Positions 6,891 to 15,483 of a stretch of DNA of 39,631 bases are shown one piece after another. The stretch is from an uncultured Hymenobacter sp. GTDB lineage: Bacteria > Bacteroidota > Bacteroidia > Cytophagales > Hymenobacteraceae. The notes beneath the pieces are model-generated. The model was not told the DNA's origin and did no database searches. It saw only the letters and a program-made list of their open reading frames with translations. Both the position numbers and the translations under genes were made by a program. Every line of letters begins with the position of its first letter. The first letter of the stretch is position 1. The stretch is from assembly GCA_913776615.1 (NCBI GenBank), contig CAJYPK010000057.1, positions 1-39,631 of the forward strand, in the 5' to 3' direction.

Positions 6891-8380
6891 GCCAGGTCCA
6901 GGGTTAGTTCGGCCGTGAAGGTGGCGCCGGTCACGCCCGTAGTCAGCGTGTGCCTGGCCGGGTAGAGCAAGGCCAGCCGACGCTGCAAATTACGCAGGCC
7001 GATACCCGCCGGGTGCTTGGCAAGAGCCTCCACCGAATTCTCGCACCGAAAGTAAAGGTGGCCGGCTGCTTCGCGTAGCTCCAGGCGCAGGTGCGCTTCC
7101 TCCTCGGCCGGCTCAATACCGTGCTTAAAGGCATTTTCGACCAGCACGATCAGCAAAAGTGGGGCGATGGCCCGGGAGGCGTCGGCGAGATCTTGCGTGA
7201 AGTGAAACTGTAGCTTCCGCCGCAGGCGTAGCAACTGCAACTCCACGTAGTCCTCCACGTGCTGGACCTCCTCCCGCAGGGCGACGTGCGGCTGCGGCCC
7301 CCGGTAGATGACGTAGCGCATAAGCTCGGCTAGCCGCAGGATGCCTTCGGGCGTCTGCTGGGCTTGCCGCAGACTCAAGGCATACAAGTTATTGAGGGTA
7401 TTGAAGAAAAAATGGGGATTGAGCTGCTGCTTGAGTAATTCCAGCTCCGACTGCGCCTGCTCCTTCTCCAGGGCCAGGATCCGGCTATTTTGCCGGCTGG
7501 CTTGCAGGGCCAGCACCACGGGCAGGCTGAGCAGGATAATGGCCAGGGCGGCCGCCGCGTTTTCCAGGCTGAAGGGATTGGTCGGCAAGATGTTACCCAG
7601 GACCTGGTTAATGGGTAGCCAGGCAATCAGCTGCCCCAGCACCGGGTAGAGCAGGGCGACGGCCGCCAGCACGCCCAGGCCATAGCGGAGCAGGCCGTGC
7701 GGCTGCAACACCCGCGGCACCAGCCAGCGGCTATTGAGGTAAAACAGCCCGTAGCCGGCCAGGTACATGAGCAAAAACTGCCCACCAAAGCTCAGAAACG
7801 TACCGAAGTGGCCCACTACCTGGCGCGGGCTAAATTCGAGGCCAATGAGCAGTTCGCCCCGCTCGTTGTAGGAAGCCGGATTGGGCAGGCTCGATACCGC
7901 CAGCGCGGCCAGCGCCCCCGCCAGCAGCACGAGGCTGCTGAAAAGCGCCTGGGCAAAGCCTATTTTTTGCAGCCAGGGACTAGCGGGTATCCGCTGGTGG
8001 TAATACGCGTTGGCCACGAGCAGCAGTTCCAGCAGCAGGCTACTACCCGCCCCGACGAGGAACTGCCGGCCCGCGTTGCTTCCTGGGAATAGCCCCACGC
8101 AGATGCCGGTAAGCAGCGGCAGCGCCACGCCAAAGCAGCTCCCCCACCACCGCCAGTACCGGCGGGCCGGCAGCGACTGGCGTAGGCGGGCTTTGTGCCA
8201 GGCAAAGAGCAATCCCGGCAGTTGCACGGGAGCCAGTCGCAACAAAGCCGTTCCGAAGGCCAGCCAGGGCAGGGCCGTGTGCTGCGCCTGCCACACTCCC
8301 AGCCACAGCAGCAAGCCCGCAAAAAGCCCGAAATCCTGGTAGCGGGCCCACTGCCCGGCCGGAGGTGAAGAGGTACGCAC
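6887..8380 (-). CDS. LytS/YehU-type sensor histidine kinase
   Basis: The 497-aa protein has about eight hydrophobic membrane segments in residues 15-295. A short coiled coil (ILALEKEQAQSELELLKQQ) leads into the His_kinase domain with phospho-histidine H323 in LNPHFFFNTLNNLYAL. A HATPase domain follows (N-box LIVLVENAFKHG, G-box GIGLRNLQRRLALLY). This is the standard partner of LytTR regulators in Bacteroidota. The start is GTG at 8380, giving MRTSSPPAGQWARYQDFG just before the first helix. Longer in-frame extensions have no membrane or domain content. It is divergent from the ABC transporter operon, with 211 bp between them. Confidence 0.92.
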   Translation of the reverse strand: MRTSSPPAGQWARYQDFGLFAGLLLWLGVWQAQHTALPWLAFGTALLRLAPVQLPGLLFAWHKARLRQSLPARRYWRWWGSCFGVALPLLTGICVGLFPGSNAGRQFLVGAGSSLLLELLLVANAYYHQRIPASPWLQKIGFAQALFSSLVLLAGALAALAVSSLPNPASYNERGELLIGLEFSPRQVVGHFGTFLSFGGQFLLMYLAGYGLFYLNSRWLVPRVLQPHGLLRYGLGVLAAVALLYPVLGQLIAWLPINQVLGNILPTNPFSLENAAAALAIILLSLPVVLALQASRQNSRILALEKEQAQSELELLKQQLNPHFFFNTLNNLYALSLRQAQQTPEGILRLAELMRYVIYRGPQPHVALREEVQHVEDYVELQLLRLRRKLQFHFTQDLADASRAIAPLLLIVLVENAFKHGIEPAEEEAHLRLELREAAGHLYFRCENSVEALAKHPAGIGLRNLQRRLALLYPARHTLTTGVTGATFTAELTLDLA

Positions 8381-8455
8381 AGCAAGTAAAAAGGGTAAAG
8401 AAACCGCGTCCGAAGCAGCCGGTCAATTTTTAATGATGAACGGCCGGCTAGCCGT

Positions 8456-8481
8456 GACAAACGGCCCAAAAGCCGTTTGTC
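8456..8481. promoter_or_regulatory. perfect inverted repeat in the divergent HK/ABC intergenic region
   Basis: GACAAACGGC and GCCGTTTGTC form a perfect 10-bp inverted repeat with a 6-nt spacer. Just beside it, CGGCTAGCCG (8445-8454) is a perfect 10-bp palindrome. Lying between divergent operons, it could be an operator or a leader hairpin. TATAGTTG at 8527-8534 is one mismatch from a -7 element for the plus-strand ABC gene. Confidence 0.4.
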
Positions 8482-8591
8482 CGGTTGCTGGGGTCGTTCA
8501 GCCGGCCCGCTCCGCCCCACGTCATCTATAGTTGAAGCCCTAAAAGCTACCCTCCTCCTTTGCGGCCAGTCCACCTTAACGGGCTGTTCCG

Positions 8592-9494
8592 ATGAGTAGA
8601 TTACGCATTCAACATATTACCAAAAGCTACGGACCCGGCGCGCCCGCGCTGGCGGACGTTTCACTCACCATTACCAATGGGTTGTTTGGGTTGCTCGGGC
8701 CGAACGGGGCCGGCAAGTCCACCCTCATGCGCACGTTGGCCACCCTGCAGCCGCCCGACAGCGGCCAGATTTTTTTCGACGGGCACGACATCATCGCCCA
8801 GCCGCAGCACCTGCGCAGCGGCCTGGGCTACCTGCCCCAGGATTTTGGGGTGTATCCCAACGTATCGGCCCTGGAACTACTGGATTACCTGGCCGTGCTG
8901 AAAGGCGTGCTCAACAAGCAAGCGCGTCGGGAGCAGGTGCTGGCGCTGCTTCAGCAAACGAACCTCTACGCGGTGCGCAAGCAGGCCGTCAGCACGTTTT
9001 CCGGCGGGATGCGGCAGCGCTTCGGCATCGCGCAGGCCCTGCTGGGCAACCCGCAGCTGCTGATTGTGGACGAGCCCACGGCGGGCCTCGACCCACAGGA
9101 GCGCAACCGCTTCCACGATTTGCTGAGCGAGCTTGGCGAACAGATCGTGGTGGTACTTTCCACCCACATCGTGGAGGATGTGCACGACCTGTGCCCGGCC
9201 ATGGCCGTGCTGGCCGCCGGCCGCATCATTCTGCAAGGCAAGCCGGCCGATTTGATGGAGCAGCTCGCCGGGCAGGTATGGCATAAAATCATTACGAAGG
9301 AAGCGCTGCCCGCCTATCAAGCAGCTTTCCAGGTCATTTCTACGCGTCTGATTGGGGGGCAGCTGGCGCTCCACGTGCGCAGTGAGCAGCGCCCGGACAG
9401 CGGCTTTGAGCTGGTGGCGCCGGGCCTGGAAGCAGTCTACTTCTCGGCCTTGTTTGGCGCCCAGCGGCCCGGAAAGGAGGAAGCCACGTGCTAG
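8592..9494 (+). CDS. ABC transporter ATP-binding protein
   Basis: The 300-aa ATPase is of the drug/peptide efflux (ABC-2 partner) type. It shows Walker A GPNGAGKST (36-44), Q-loop Q83, signature SGGMRQR (137-143), Walker B LLIVDEPTAGLDP (156-168) and switch His192 in LSTHIVED. The C-terminal about 85 residues form the extra domain usual in exporters with separate permeases. It should couple ATP hydrolysis to the permease/peptidase fusion encoded next, whose GTG start overlaps its stop by 7 bp. The operon is divergent from the LytS/LytTR pair, which suggests regulation by that system. Confidence 0.95.
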   Translation: MSRLRIQHITKSYGPGAPALADVSLTITNGLFGLLGPNGAGKSTLMRTLATLQPPDSGQIFFDGHDIIAQPQHLRSGLGYLPQDFGVYPNVSALELLDYLAVLKGVLNKQARREQVLALLQQTNLYAVRKQAVSTFSGGMRQRFGIAQALLGNPQLLIVDEPTAGLDPQERNRFHDLLSELGEQIVVVLSTHIVEDVHDLCPAMAVLAAGRIILQGKPADLMEQLAGQVWHKIITKEALPAYQAAFQVISTRLIGGQLALHVRSEQRPDSGFELVAPGLEAVYFSALFGAQRPGKEEATC

Positions 9495-12400
9495 GGGCCT
9501 TGCTACGCTTTGAGCTGGCCTACCACGCGCGCCAGCTCACGTTCCGCGTCGGCGCGCTGGTGTTTTTCGGCCTGGGCGTGCTGGCCGTGCACGGCCGCTA
9601 CGGCGGGCCGGCCGTGCACCAGAATGCGCCCTACGTGGGGGCATTGCTGGTGGGCCTGCTCTCGTTGTCCGCCATTTTTGCCACGACCCTGTTCTGCGCC
9701 AACGTGGTCTTGCGCGATACAACGTACCGCCTGGAGGCCGTGGTACTGGCCACGGCGGTGAAGAAGCACACCTATTTCCTAAGCCGGTTTTTGGGCTTGG
9801 TGCTGGTACTAATGGGCTTGCTGGGCCTGGCCGTACTGGGTTTGCTGACCGGCTGCTGGCTGCTCAGCGCCAGCCAGCTGGGGCCGTTCCGGGCCGCCTA
9901 CTACTGGCAGCCCCTGGTCGTACTGGGCATTCCGAATATCCTGTTCCCGGCGAGCCTGCTCTTTGCCACGGCGGTGCTGACGCGCAATGTGCGGGCGCTC
10001 TACGCGGCCGGGGTGCTGCTCTATATTTTGTACTGGACGGCCTCCATCCTGGGCAATTCGCCGCTGCTGGCCACGACTGCCCTGAAGCTCACCGACCCCG
10101 ACCCGCTCCCGCTGTTGCTCGATCCCTTCGGGCTGGCGGCCTTTTTCAGCGAAACCCGCCGCTGGACCGATGCCCAGCGCAATACCCAGCTGTTTGCGCT
10201 GCAAGGCTTCTTTTTGCTCAATCGCCTGCTGTGGCTCGGCGGAACTGCCGTGGCTCTCGGGGCTAGCTACCACCGCTTCACCTTCCGGTCGGTGCGCCCG
10301 CTGAAGGTCGAACCCCGGCCGCTGGCCCAAGAACCGCCGCGAGTACCCTACCGCCGCCTGCCGGTGCAGGTGCGGGGCCGCGCCTACGGCTGGGCCACGT
10401 TTTGCCGCCAGCTAGGGGTGGAAGTCAAGGCGTTGCTCACGCACATTCCGTTCATGGTGGTGCTGGCGCTGTGGGTGTTTCTCAATTTCATCGATCTGAA
10501 TGATACGCTGTTTCACGGGGCCTATGGCTTGCGTAGCTATCCCACCACGGGCCTCATCGTCGAGGAGCTGCGGCCGGCCCGCCTGGCGCTACTGCTGCTG
10601 GTATTCTACGCCGCCGAGCTGCTCAGCCGCGAGCAAGCCGCGAACATGCAGGGCCTGCTCTACAGTACCCCCGTGCCCACCGTCAGCATATGGGCGGCCA
10701 AGTGCTTGGCCCTGGGTAGTCTGGTGGCCGTCCTGGTCGGCACCAACATCGGCACCGGCCTGACGTTGCAGCTCACCAACGGCTACCTTGCCCTGGAGCT
10801 GCCCCGCTATTTGTCGTTATTCTACTACAGCGGCCTGCCGTCGGTACTCTTTGCCATCCTGGCAGTTTTCGTCCAGTCCCTGACGCCAAACAAGTACCTG
10901 GGCATGCTGCTCAACATGCTGCTCGCCCTAGGGTTGATTTTCAGTCGCAAGCTGGGCCTGGAGCATTACCTGCTGCGCTACGCGGTGGCCCCGCCGCTGG
11001 CCTACTCGGCCCTGAATGGGTTTGGGCACTACGCGACCGCTTTTGCCTGGTACATGCTGTATTGGAGCGCGTTGGCCGGGATGTTAGCCTGGCTAACCGT
11101 GGGCTGGTGGCCGCGGGCGCAGCCAGCGGGCTGGGGGCAGCGCGTGCGGGCAACAGCCGCCCGGCGCAGCCCCGCCGGCAAGCGGCTGGCGGTGGCCGCG
11201 GGCCTGCTGTGGCTGGCCACGGGCGGCTATATCTATTACGCAACCAACGTGATCGGCCACTACCGGTCAGCGGCCGCCCAGCTAACCTGGCAGCTGCGCT
11301 ACGAGCAGCAGTTTAAGCCCTTGGCTGGAAGCCTGCCCCAGCCCACTATTACGGCCGTGCAGACGGCCGTCGACCTCTACCCCGCGGCCGGCCGGTATAC
11401 GGTGCGCGGCACCTACCAGCTGAAAAATGAAACGGCGCAGCCCCTCACCAAGATTTGGGTGAGTATCGACCCGGAGGTAACCGCCGTGACGCTGGCCGTG
11501 CCGGGCGCCCATCACGCGCAGGACCCGGCCTTCAACCAGCATTGGTTTACCCTGAAAACGCCCCTGCTGCCGGGGGGGCAAACCAGCCTGCGCTTTTCGA
11601 TGGCAGTCGTGCGCTCCGGCTTTATGCCCTTTAACAGCGAGCACGCCGTGGTTAGCAACGGTACCTACATCGAATTGGAAAAGTACGTGCCGCAGCTCGG
11701 CTACGTGAGCCGGTGGGAGAGCACGGACGGGCGGGCCCGTCAGCAGCACGGGCTGCCCGCCCACGCCACCACGCTGCCCACCGATAACCGCCAGCGGCTG
11801 GTCGACTTCGCAACGACCATTTCGACGCCGTCGGCGCAGTATGCCGTCACGGTAGGCACGCTGCGCCGCACCTGGGCCGCCGGGTCGCGGCGGTATTTCC
11901 GCTACCAGGCGGCCGCCCCCATTCCGTTTATGTTTGCCCTCAGCTCGGCCCGGTACGCCGTTAGCCAGGAGCGCTACAAGGGCGTGGTACTCCGCCTCTG
12001 CTACCACCCCGGCCACCCCGGTAACCTGGCCACGATGCGGCAGGCGCTGAAGGACGCCCTGGATTACGGTACCCAGCACTTTGGCTCCTACCCCCTTGCG
12101 CAGCTCACCCTGGCCGAAATTCCGCAGTACCGGGGTGCGGCCACGGCGTACCCCGGCCTGATTTTCAGCGCCGAGCGGTTTAATTTTCTGGGTGACTTCC
12201 GGGATACGAGCCGCGTAAACCTCGGCTACGCGACCCTGGCCCACGAAGTGGCGCACCAGTGGTGGGCCTACCAGCTCGCGCCGGTGGCGGGCCCCGGGGC
12301 GAGCTTGCTCACAGAATCCCTGGCCAAGTATACCGAAGCGATGGTCGTCGCCGACGCCTTCGGCCCGCGCCGCCAGCGAGACTACCTGCGGCTGGACCAT

Positions 12401-13024
12401 GACCTGTACTTTGCCCAGCACAACACGGGCGAACCCGAACTCCCGCTGGTGCGCACGGCCGGGCAGCCCTTCGTGGCCTACCAAAAAGGCGGGCTGGTGT
12501 TGGTTTCGCTCCGGGCCGCGCTGGGAGAAGTAGCCTTCGACCAGGCCCTGCGCCGCCTGCTGGCCCGGCACCGCTACCCCGGCCCCGCCGCGTACCCCGA
12601 TGAGCTGCGGCAGGAATTTGCGCGCGGGGCTTCGGCCCGCCAATTGCGGCTGCTGGATGAGGGCCTCAATCAGGTTGTCGAGTCTGATGCCCACCTGCGG
12701 GTGCTGGCGTGCGAGCCGCTAGCCAACGGGCGTTTTCGGCTTCAGCTGCGGGTAATCATCCGCAAGACCAACCAGCTAACCAGCCGAATCCTGGCCCCGG
12801 ATGGAGAAGCTACTATCGCGGTATTCGACCGGGAGCCGGCTTCCCCCAAGCCTTCAGCAGCCCCGTTCTACGTGCGGCGGCTGCATTGCGCCGGCGAGAA
12901 AACCGACCTCAGCCTGGAGGTAGCCAAACGGCCCCGCATGGTAGCGCTGGACTGGGAAGATTATCTACTCGACGAGGACTTGGCCGACAATAAGCAAGCT
13001 GTGGACTTTAAGCAATTTCCTTGA
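9488..13024 (+). CDS. ABC-2 permease fused to M1-type peptidase domain
   Basis: The 1178-aa inner-membrane fusion has two sets of ABC-2-type helices. The first spans about residues 1-260 and the second about 310-590, with a last helix near 565-590 (LAVAAGLLWLATGGYIYYA). From about 600 onward it continues as an M1 (gluzincin) fold: a beta domain, then HEVAHQWW (His919, Glu920, His923), a third ligand Glu943 in LLTESLAKYTEA, and Tyr998 in YQKGGLV. The spacing of 19 residues before the glutamate is as I remember for Bacteroidota permease/M1 fusions. The exopeptidase motif GAMEN is not present; the equivalent strand reads YRGAATAYPG. Aminopeptidase action is therefore uncertain, though the zinc site is intact. 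GTG at 9488 is the start. The substrate is unknown. Confidence 0.92.
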   Translation: MLGALLRFELAYHARQLTFRVGALVFFGLGVLAVHGRYGGPAVHQNAPYVGALLVGLLSLSAIFATTLFCANVVLRDTTYRLEAVVLATAVKKHTYFLSRFLGLVLVLMGLLGLAVLGLLTGCWLLSASQLGPFRAAYYWQPLVVLGIPNILFPASLLFATAVLTRNVRALYAAGVLLYILYWTASILGNSPLLATTALKLTDPDPLPLLLDPFGLAAFFSETRRWTDAQRNTQLFALQGFFLLNRLLWLGGTAVALGASYHRFTFRSVRPLKVEPRPLAQEPPRVPYRRLPVQVRGRAYGWATFCRQLGVEVKALLTHIPFMVVLALWVFLNFIDLNDTLFHGAYGLRSYPTTGLIVEELRPARLALLLLVFYAAELLSREQAANMQGLLYSTPVPTVSIWAAKCLALGSLVAVLVGTNIGTGLTLQLTNGYLALELPRYLSLFYYSGLPSVLFAILAVFVQSLTPNKYLGMLLNMLLALGLIFSRKLGLEHYLLRYAVAPPLAYSALNGFGHYATAFAWYMLYWSALAGMLAWLTVGWWPRAQPAGWGQRVRATAARRSPAGKRLAVAAGLLWLATGGYIYYATNVIGHYRSAAAQLTWQLRYEQQFKPLAGSLPQPTITAVQTAVDLYPAAGRYTVRGTYQLKNETAQPLTKIWVSIDPEVTAVTLAVPGAHHAQDPAFNQHWFTLKTPLLPGGQTSLRFSMAVVRSGFMPFNSEHAVVSNGTYIELEKYVPQLGYVSRWESTDGRARQQHGLPAHATTLPTDNRQRLVDFATTISTPSAQYAVTVGTLRRTWAAGSRRYFRYQAAAPIPFMFALSSARYAVSQERYKGVVLRLCYHPGHPGNLATMRQALKDALDYGTQHFGSYPLAQLTLAEIPQYRGAATAYPGLIFSAERFNFLGDFRDTSRVNLGYATLAHEVAHQWWAYQLAPVAGPGASLLTESLAKYTEAMVVADAFGPRRQRDYLRLDHDLYFAQHNTGEPELPLVRTAGQPFVAYQKGGLVLVSLRAALGEVAFDQALRRLLARHRYPGPAAYPDELRQEFARGASARQLRLLDEGLNQVVESDAHLRVLACEPLANGRFRLQLRVIIRKTNQLTSRILAPDGEATIAVFDREPASPKPSAAPFYVRRLHCAGEKTDLSLEVAKRPRMVALDWEDYLLDEDLADNKQAVDFKQFP

Positions 13025-13098
13025 CGCAGCACTAGCTCTTACCTTACAAGCAAGCGGGCGTGTCGTTGCTTTCCATGCCTAGTCTAGTGCGACCCCAA

Positions 13099-13626
13099 CT
13101 AGCGGGTGAGACCCTCTTGGTGGTAAAAGCGCGCTAATTCTTGGGGAGTTGCTAGCCGGATTTTTGGCAAGGTCCAGTGCTTAAACAGCTCATTATAACG
13201 CTGACTACTCTGGCGCGTGGTGACGGCGATATGGCGAAGCATCGTCCAGTTTACTTGCCGGCGGCTCCCGGTCAGCTGCCCATGCCGCACCCGCTCAAAC
13301 CATGTGCGGCGCAGGTAGCGGTAGAGGCTGGTGCTGGTGGGAGTATCCAGCAAAATAATACCGGTGGCGCGGGCTAGCCGCTGAGGCAAGCAGCGCGAGT
13401 AATTGCCGTCCATAACCCAGCTAGGCCCCAGAATGGCTTCGTCATGCAAGGCGATGAATTCTGCCGCTGGGCGTGGTTGCCAATCAGTATGCGGATAGTG
13501 GTGCAGTTGGTCGAGATAAATTGGCACTAAGCCACACGCTTGCCCAATCGCATGTGCTAGCGTTGACTTTCCACTATTTGACGGACCCATGAGGCAAATG
13601 CGCGGACCAAATTCTCGGAGTGTCAT
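13099..13626 (-). CDS. P-loop kinase-like ATPase (FlaR/adenylate-kinase-like)
   Basis: The 175-aa protein has an N-terminal Walker A (GPSNSGKS, 14-21), the YLDQLHHYPHTDWQPR segment, then WVMDGNYSR and IILLDTPTSTSLYRYLRR. This pattern (P-loop, D..H...W, DGNY, then RR or R..R) is typical of the small proteins annotated as topology modulation protein or adenylate-kinase-related. They probably phosphorylate a small molecule; the substrate is not known. A perfect -7 element (TACTTTTG on the minus strand, 13656-13663) lies 30 bp before the ATG at 13626. The gene is convergent with the ABC/M1 operon. Confidence 0.88.
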   Translation of the reverse strand: MTLREFGPRICLMGPSNSGKSTLAHAIGQACGLVPIYLDQLHHYPHTDWQPRPAAEFIALHDEAILGPSWVMDGNYSRCLPQRLARATGIILLDTPTSTSLYRYLRRTWFERVRHGQLTGSRRQVNWTMLRHIAVTTRQSSQRYNELFKHWTLPKIRLATPQELARFYHQEGLTR

Positions 13627-13655
13627 ACAACGTAGCTGACTTGACTTACCAAAGT

Positions 13656-13663
13656 CAAAAGTA
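13656..13663 (-). promoter_or_regulatory. -7 promoter element of the P-loop kinase gene
   Basis: TACTTTTG on the minus strand is a perfect TAnnTTTG. No clear TTTG lies about 20 bp further upstream, so the promoter is only half supported. Confidence 0.4.
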
Positions 13664-13731
13664 GCAGTAGGCGTAGGAGCTACCTTGCTAGCGCTGTGGC
13701 GCTGGCAGTTGCCAGTAAGCAGCCGACGGGC

Positions 13732-15468
13732 TTAGCGGCTTTTAGTGGATGATTTCCTAGCTGGGCCGGGGCGGCCAGCCTTAGCAGCTAACGGCTTGGC
13801 CGGCGGTAGCGGCTGGCCGTGGACACCGAGCAACACCACGGGGTAGCCAAGCTGGCGCAGGCCCGGCAGGTGGCGCTTGTCGCCGACAACTACGATGCTG
13901 AACTGCTCGACGGGCAGGTACTGCCGGGCCAGGACATCAACCTCGGGCTTGGTGAGGGCGGCCAGCACGGCGGCCTGCTGCCGCAGGTAATCATCAGGCA
14001 GGTTGTAGGTCAGCAGCCGGGTCAGGAAGGCGACTTTTTGCGAGCCGGTTTCAAATTGCAGGGCCTGCTTCAGGCTAATAGCAGTTTTAGTGTAGGCCAG
14101 TTCTGCGGGGGTGATGCCGGTGGCGCGGTAGGTGCGAATTTCCCCTAGCAGCTCGCGTAGCGCGGGGGCCGTGGCCTCGGCCCGCACGGCGGTGTAGGCG
14201 GTGTAGGTGCCCCCGTAGGGGGTAGCGAGGAAGTTGGCCCACGTGGAGTAGGCGTAGCCGTGCTGGTCGCGCAGATTGCGGTAGATGCGCGAGCCGCGCG
14301 CCCAGCCCAGCGGATACTGCATGAGGTAGGCGTGGTAAAAGGGCCCGGTGGCATCGTAGGGCAGGGCCACGTAGCCCAACCGTAGGGTGGACTGGGGCGC
14401 GCCCGGCGCCTCCACAAAATAGAGGCGGCCGGGGCTGGCCGCCGGGGCGGGCGCGGCGCGGGGCGCGGCCACGGCGGGCGTCGCCCAGGCGAGCAGGCCC
14501 GCCAGCTGGGGCTCCAGGGTGGCCTGCGGCGCGTCGCTGACGATAGCCAGCGCAGCCAGATTGGGCGCGTAGTAAGTGCTATAAAAATGCTGCACGTCGG
14601 CCAGCGTCAGGCTGCCCACGGTGGCGGCGGTACCCTCCGCCGGCCAGCCGTCGATGCGGGCCGGGCCGTAGAGCTGGCGATTCAGCACGTTGGCGGCCAG
14701 GGTGCCGGGGTCGGCGGCATCGTCGCGCAGGCGGGCGAGCTGCTGCGCTTTCACGCGGGCAAAGTCCTCGGGGGCAAAGCGGGGGTGCAGCAGGCTTTCG
14801 AGCACTAGGGCCAGCGTGGCGTCGAGGTTGCGGGTGAGGGTTTGCACGGTCACCGTCGTTTCGTTGCGGCCGCCCTCGAAGCTGGCGCTGCTGCCGAGTT
14901 GGGCCAGGGCTGCCGCCATCTCGGCGCTGGTGTAGCGAGCGGTGCCTTCGCCCAGCAGAGAGGCCGTGAGGGAGGCCAGGCCCGCCTGCTGGGCCGGCCG
15001 GGGCAGTAGCCGGTCGCCCCCGGTGATGGTAAGCCGGAGCTGCGTAATGGGCAGTTCCGTATTTTGGGTACCGAGCACGCGCACGCCGTTGGCCAGCGTG
15101 GTGCGCCAGAGGGCGGGCGTGGGCACGGCCGGGGCCGGGCCGGGCGCGGGCAGTTGACGGCGGTCGAAGGTTTCGGGCGTTTGGCGCGGGGCCGGGGCGG
15201 GCAGCGGGGCCACGGCGGGCGGGGCCGGCGCCCGGAAGTTGCCCGGCGCGGCGCGCAGGCTGGCCGCGCCGGGCGGCACCACGCTCAGCACCACGGCGGG
15301 CTGCTGCTGCACGTACTGCCGAAATACGCGCATGACGTCGGCCGGCGTAAGGGCGCGCAGCCGGGCAATGACGCCGGGCAGCTGGTTGGGATTCCCCGTG
15401 AGGTAGTCGTAGGTCACCAGCGCCACGGCCTTGCCGGCCACGCTCTCCACGTCGAGCAGCTCCCGCAT
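13732..15468 (-). CDS. C-terminal part of interrupted M16 zinc peptidase
   Basis: This 578-codon open frame continues the upstream M16 gene in the same reading frame, after a TAG at 15481-15483. It opens inside an M16 domain (MRELLDVESVAGKAVALVTYDYLTG, the helix that follows the ELARAK-type motif in intact proteins). It then carries the linker and the second M16 repeat, starting near VPTPALWRTTLANGVRVLG. The position of HxxEH in this repeat reads QAGLASLTASLL, so it is the non-catalytic half, as is usual. A basic tail ends the protein. ATG 15468 is simply the first methionine after the stop. Independent function is unlikely, because the fold starts mid-domain. Confidence 0.75.
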   Translation of the reverse strand: MRELLDVESVAGKAVALVTYDYLTGNPNQLPGVIARLRALTPADVMRVFRQYVQQQPAVVLSVVPPGAASLRAAPGNFRAPAPPAVAPLPAPAPRQTPETFDRRQLPAPGPAPAVPTPALWRTTLANGVRVLGTQNTELPITQLRLTITGGDRLLPRPAQQAGLASLTASLLGEGTARYTSAEMAAALAQLGSSASFEGGRNETTVTVQTLTRNLDATLALVLESLLHPRFAPEDFARVKAQQLARLRDDAADPGTLAANVLNRQLYGPARIDGWPAEGTAATVGSLTLADVQHFYSTYYAPNLAALAIVSDAPQATLEPQLAGLLAWATPAVAAPRAAPAPAASPGRLYFVEAPGAPQSTLRLGYVALPYDATGPFYHAYLMQYPLGWARGSRIYRNLRDQHGYAYSTWANFLATPYGGTYTAYTAVRAEATAPALRELLGEIRTYRATGITPAELAYTKTAISLKQALQFETGSQKVAFLTRLLTYNLPDDYLRQQAAVLAALTKPEVDVLARQYLPVEQFSIVVVGDKRHLPGLRQLGYPVVLLGVHGQPLPPAKPLAAKAGRPGPARKSSTKSR

Positions 15469-15480
15469 TTCGCGCTTGGC

Positions 15481-15483
15481 CTA
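15481..15483 (-). other. in-frame TAG interrupting the M16 peptidase
   Basis: The codons read ...GAA CTG GCC CGC TAC TAG GCC AAG CGC GAA ATG..., one continuous frame from 16653 to 13732 (974 codons). Homologues have a sense codon within an ELARAK-like helix here. A single C-to-T change (CAG to TAG) would explain it, as would a base-calling error. Confidence 0.8.

Noticed and set aside
11282..12694. 470-codon open frame on the minus strand
   Set aside because: It lies wholly inside the permease/M1 gene, whose HExxH and membrane segments are clear. The antisense product has no family features.
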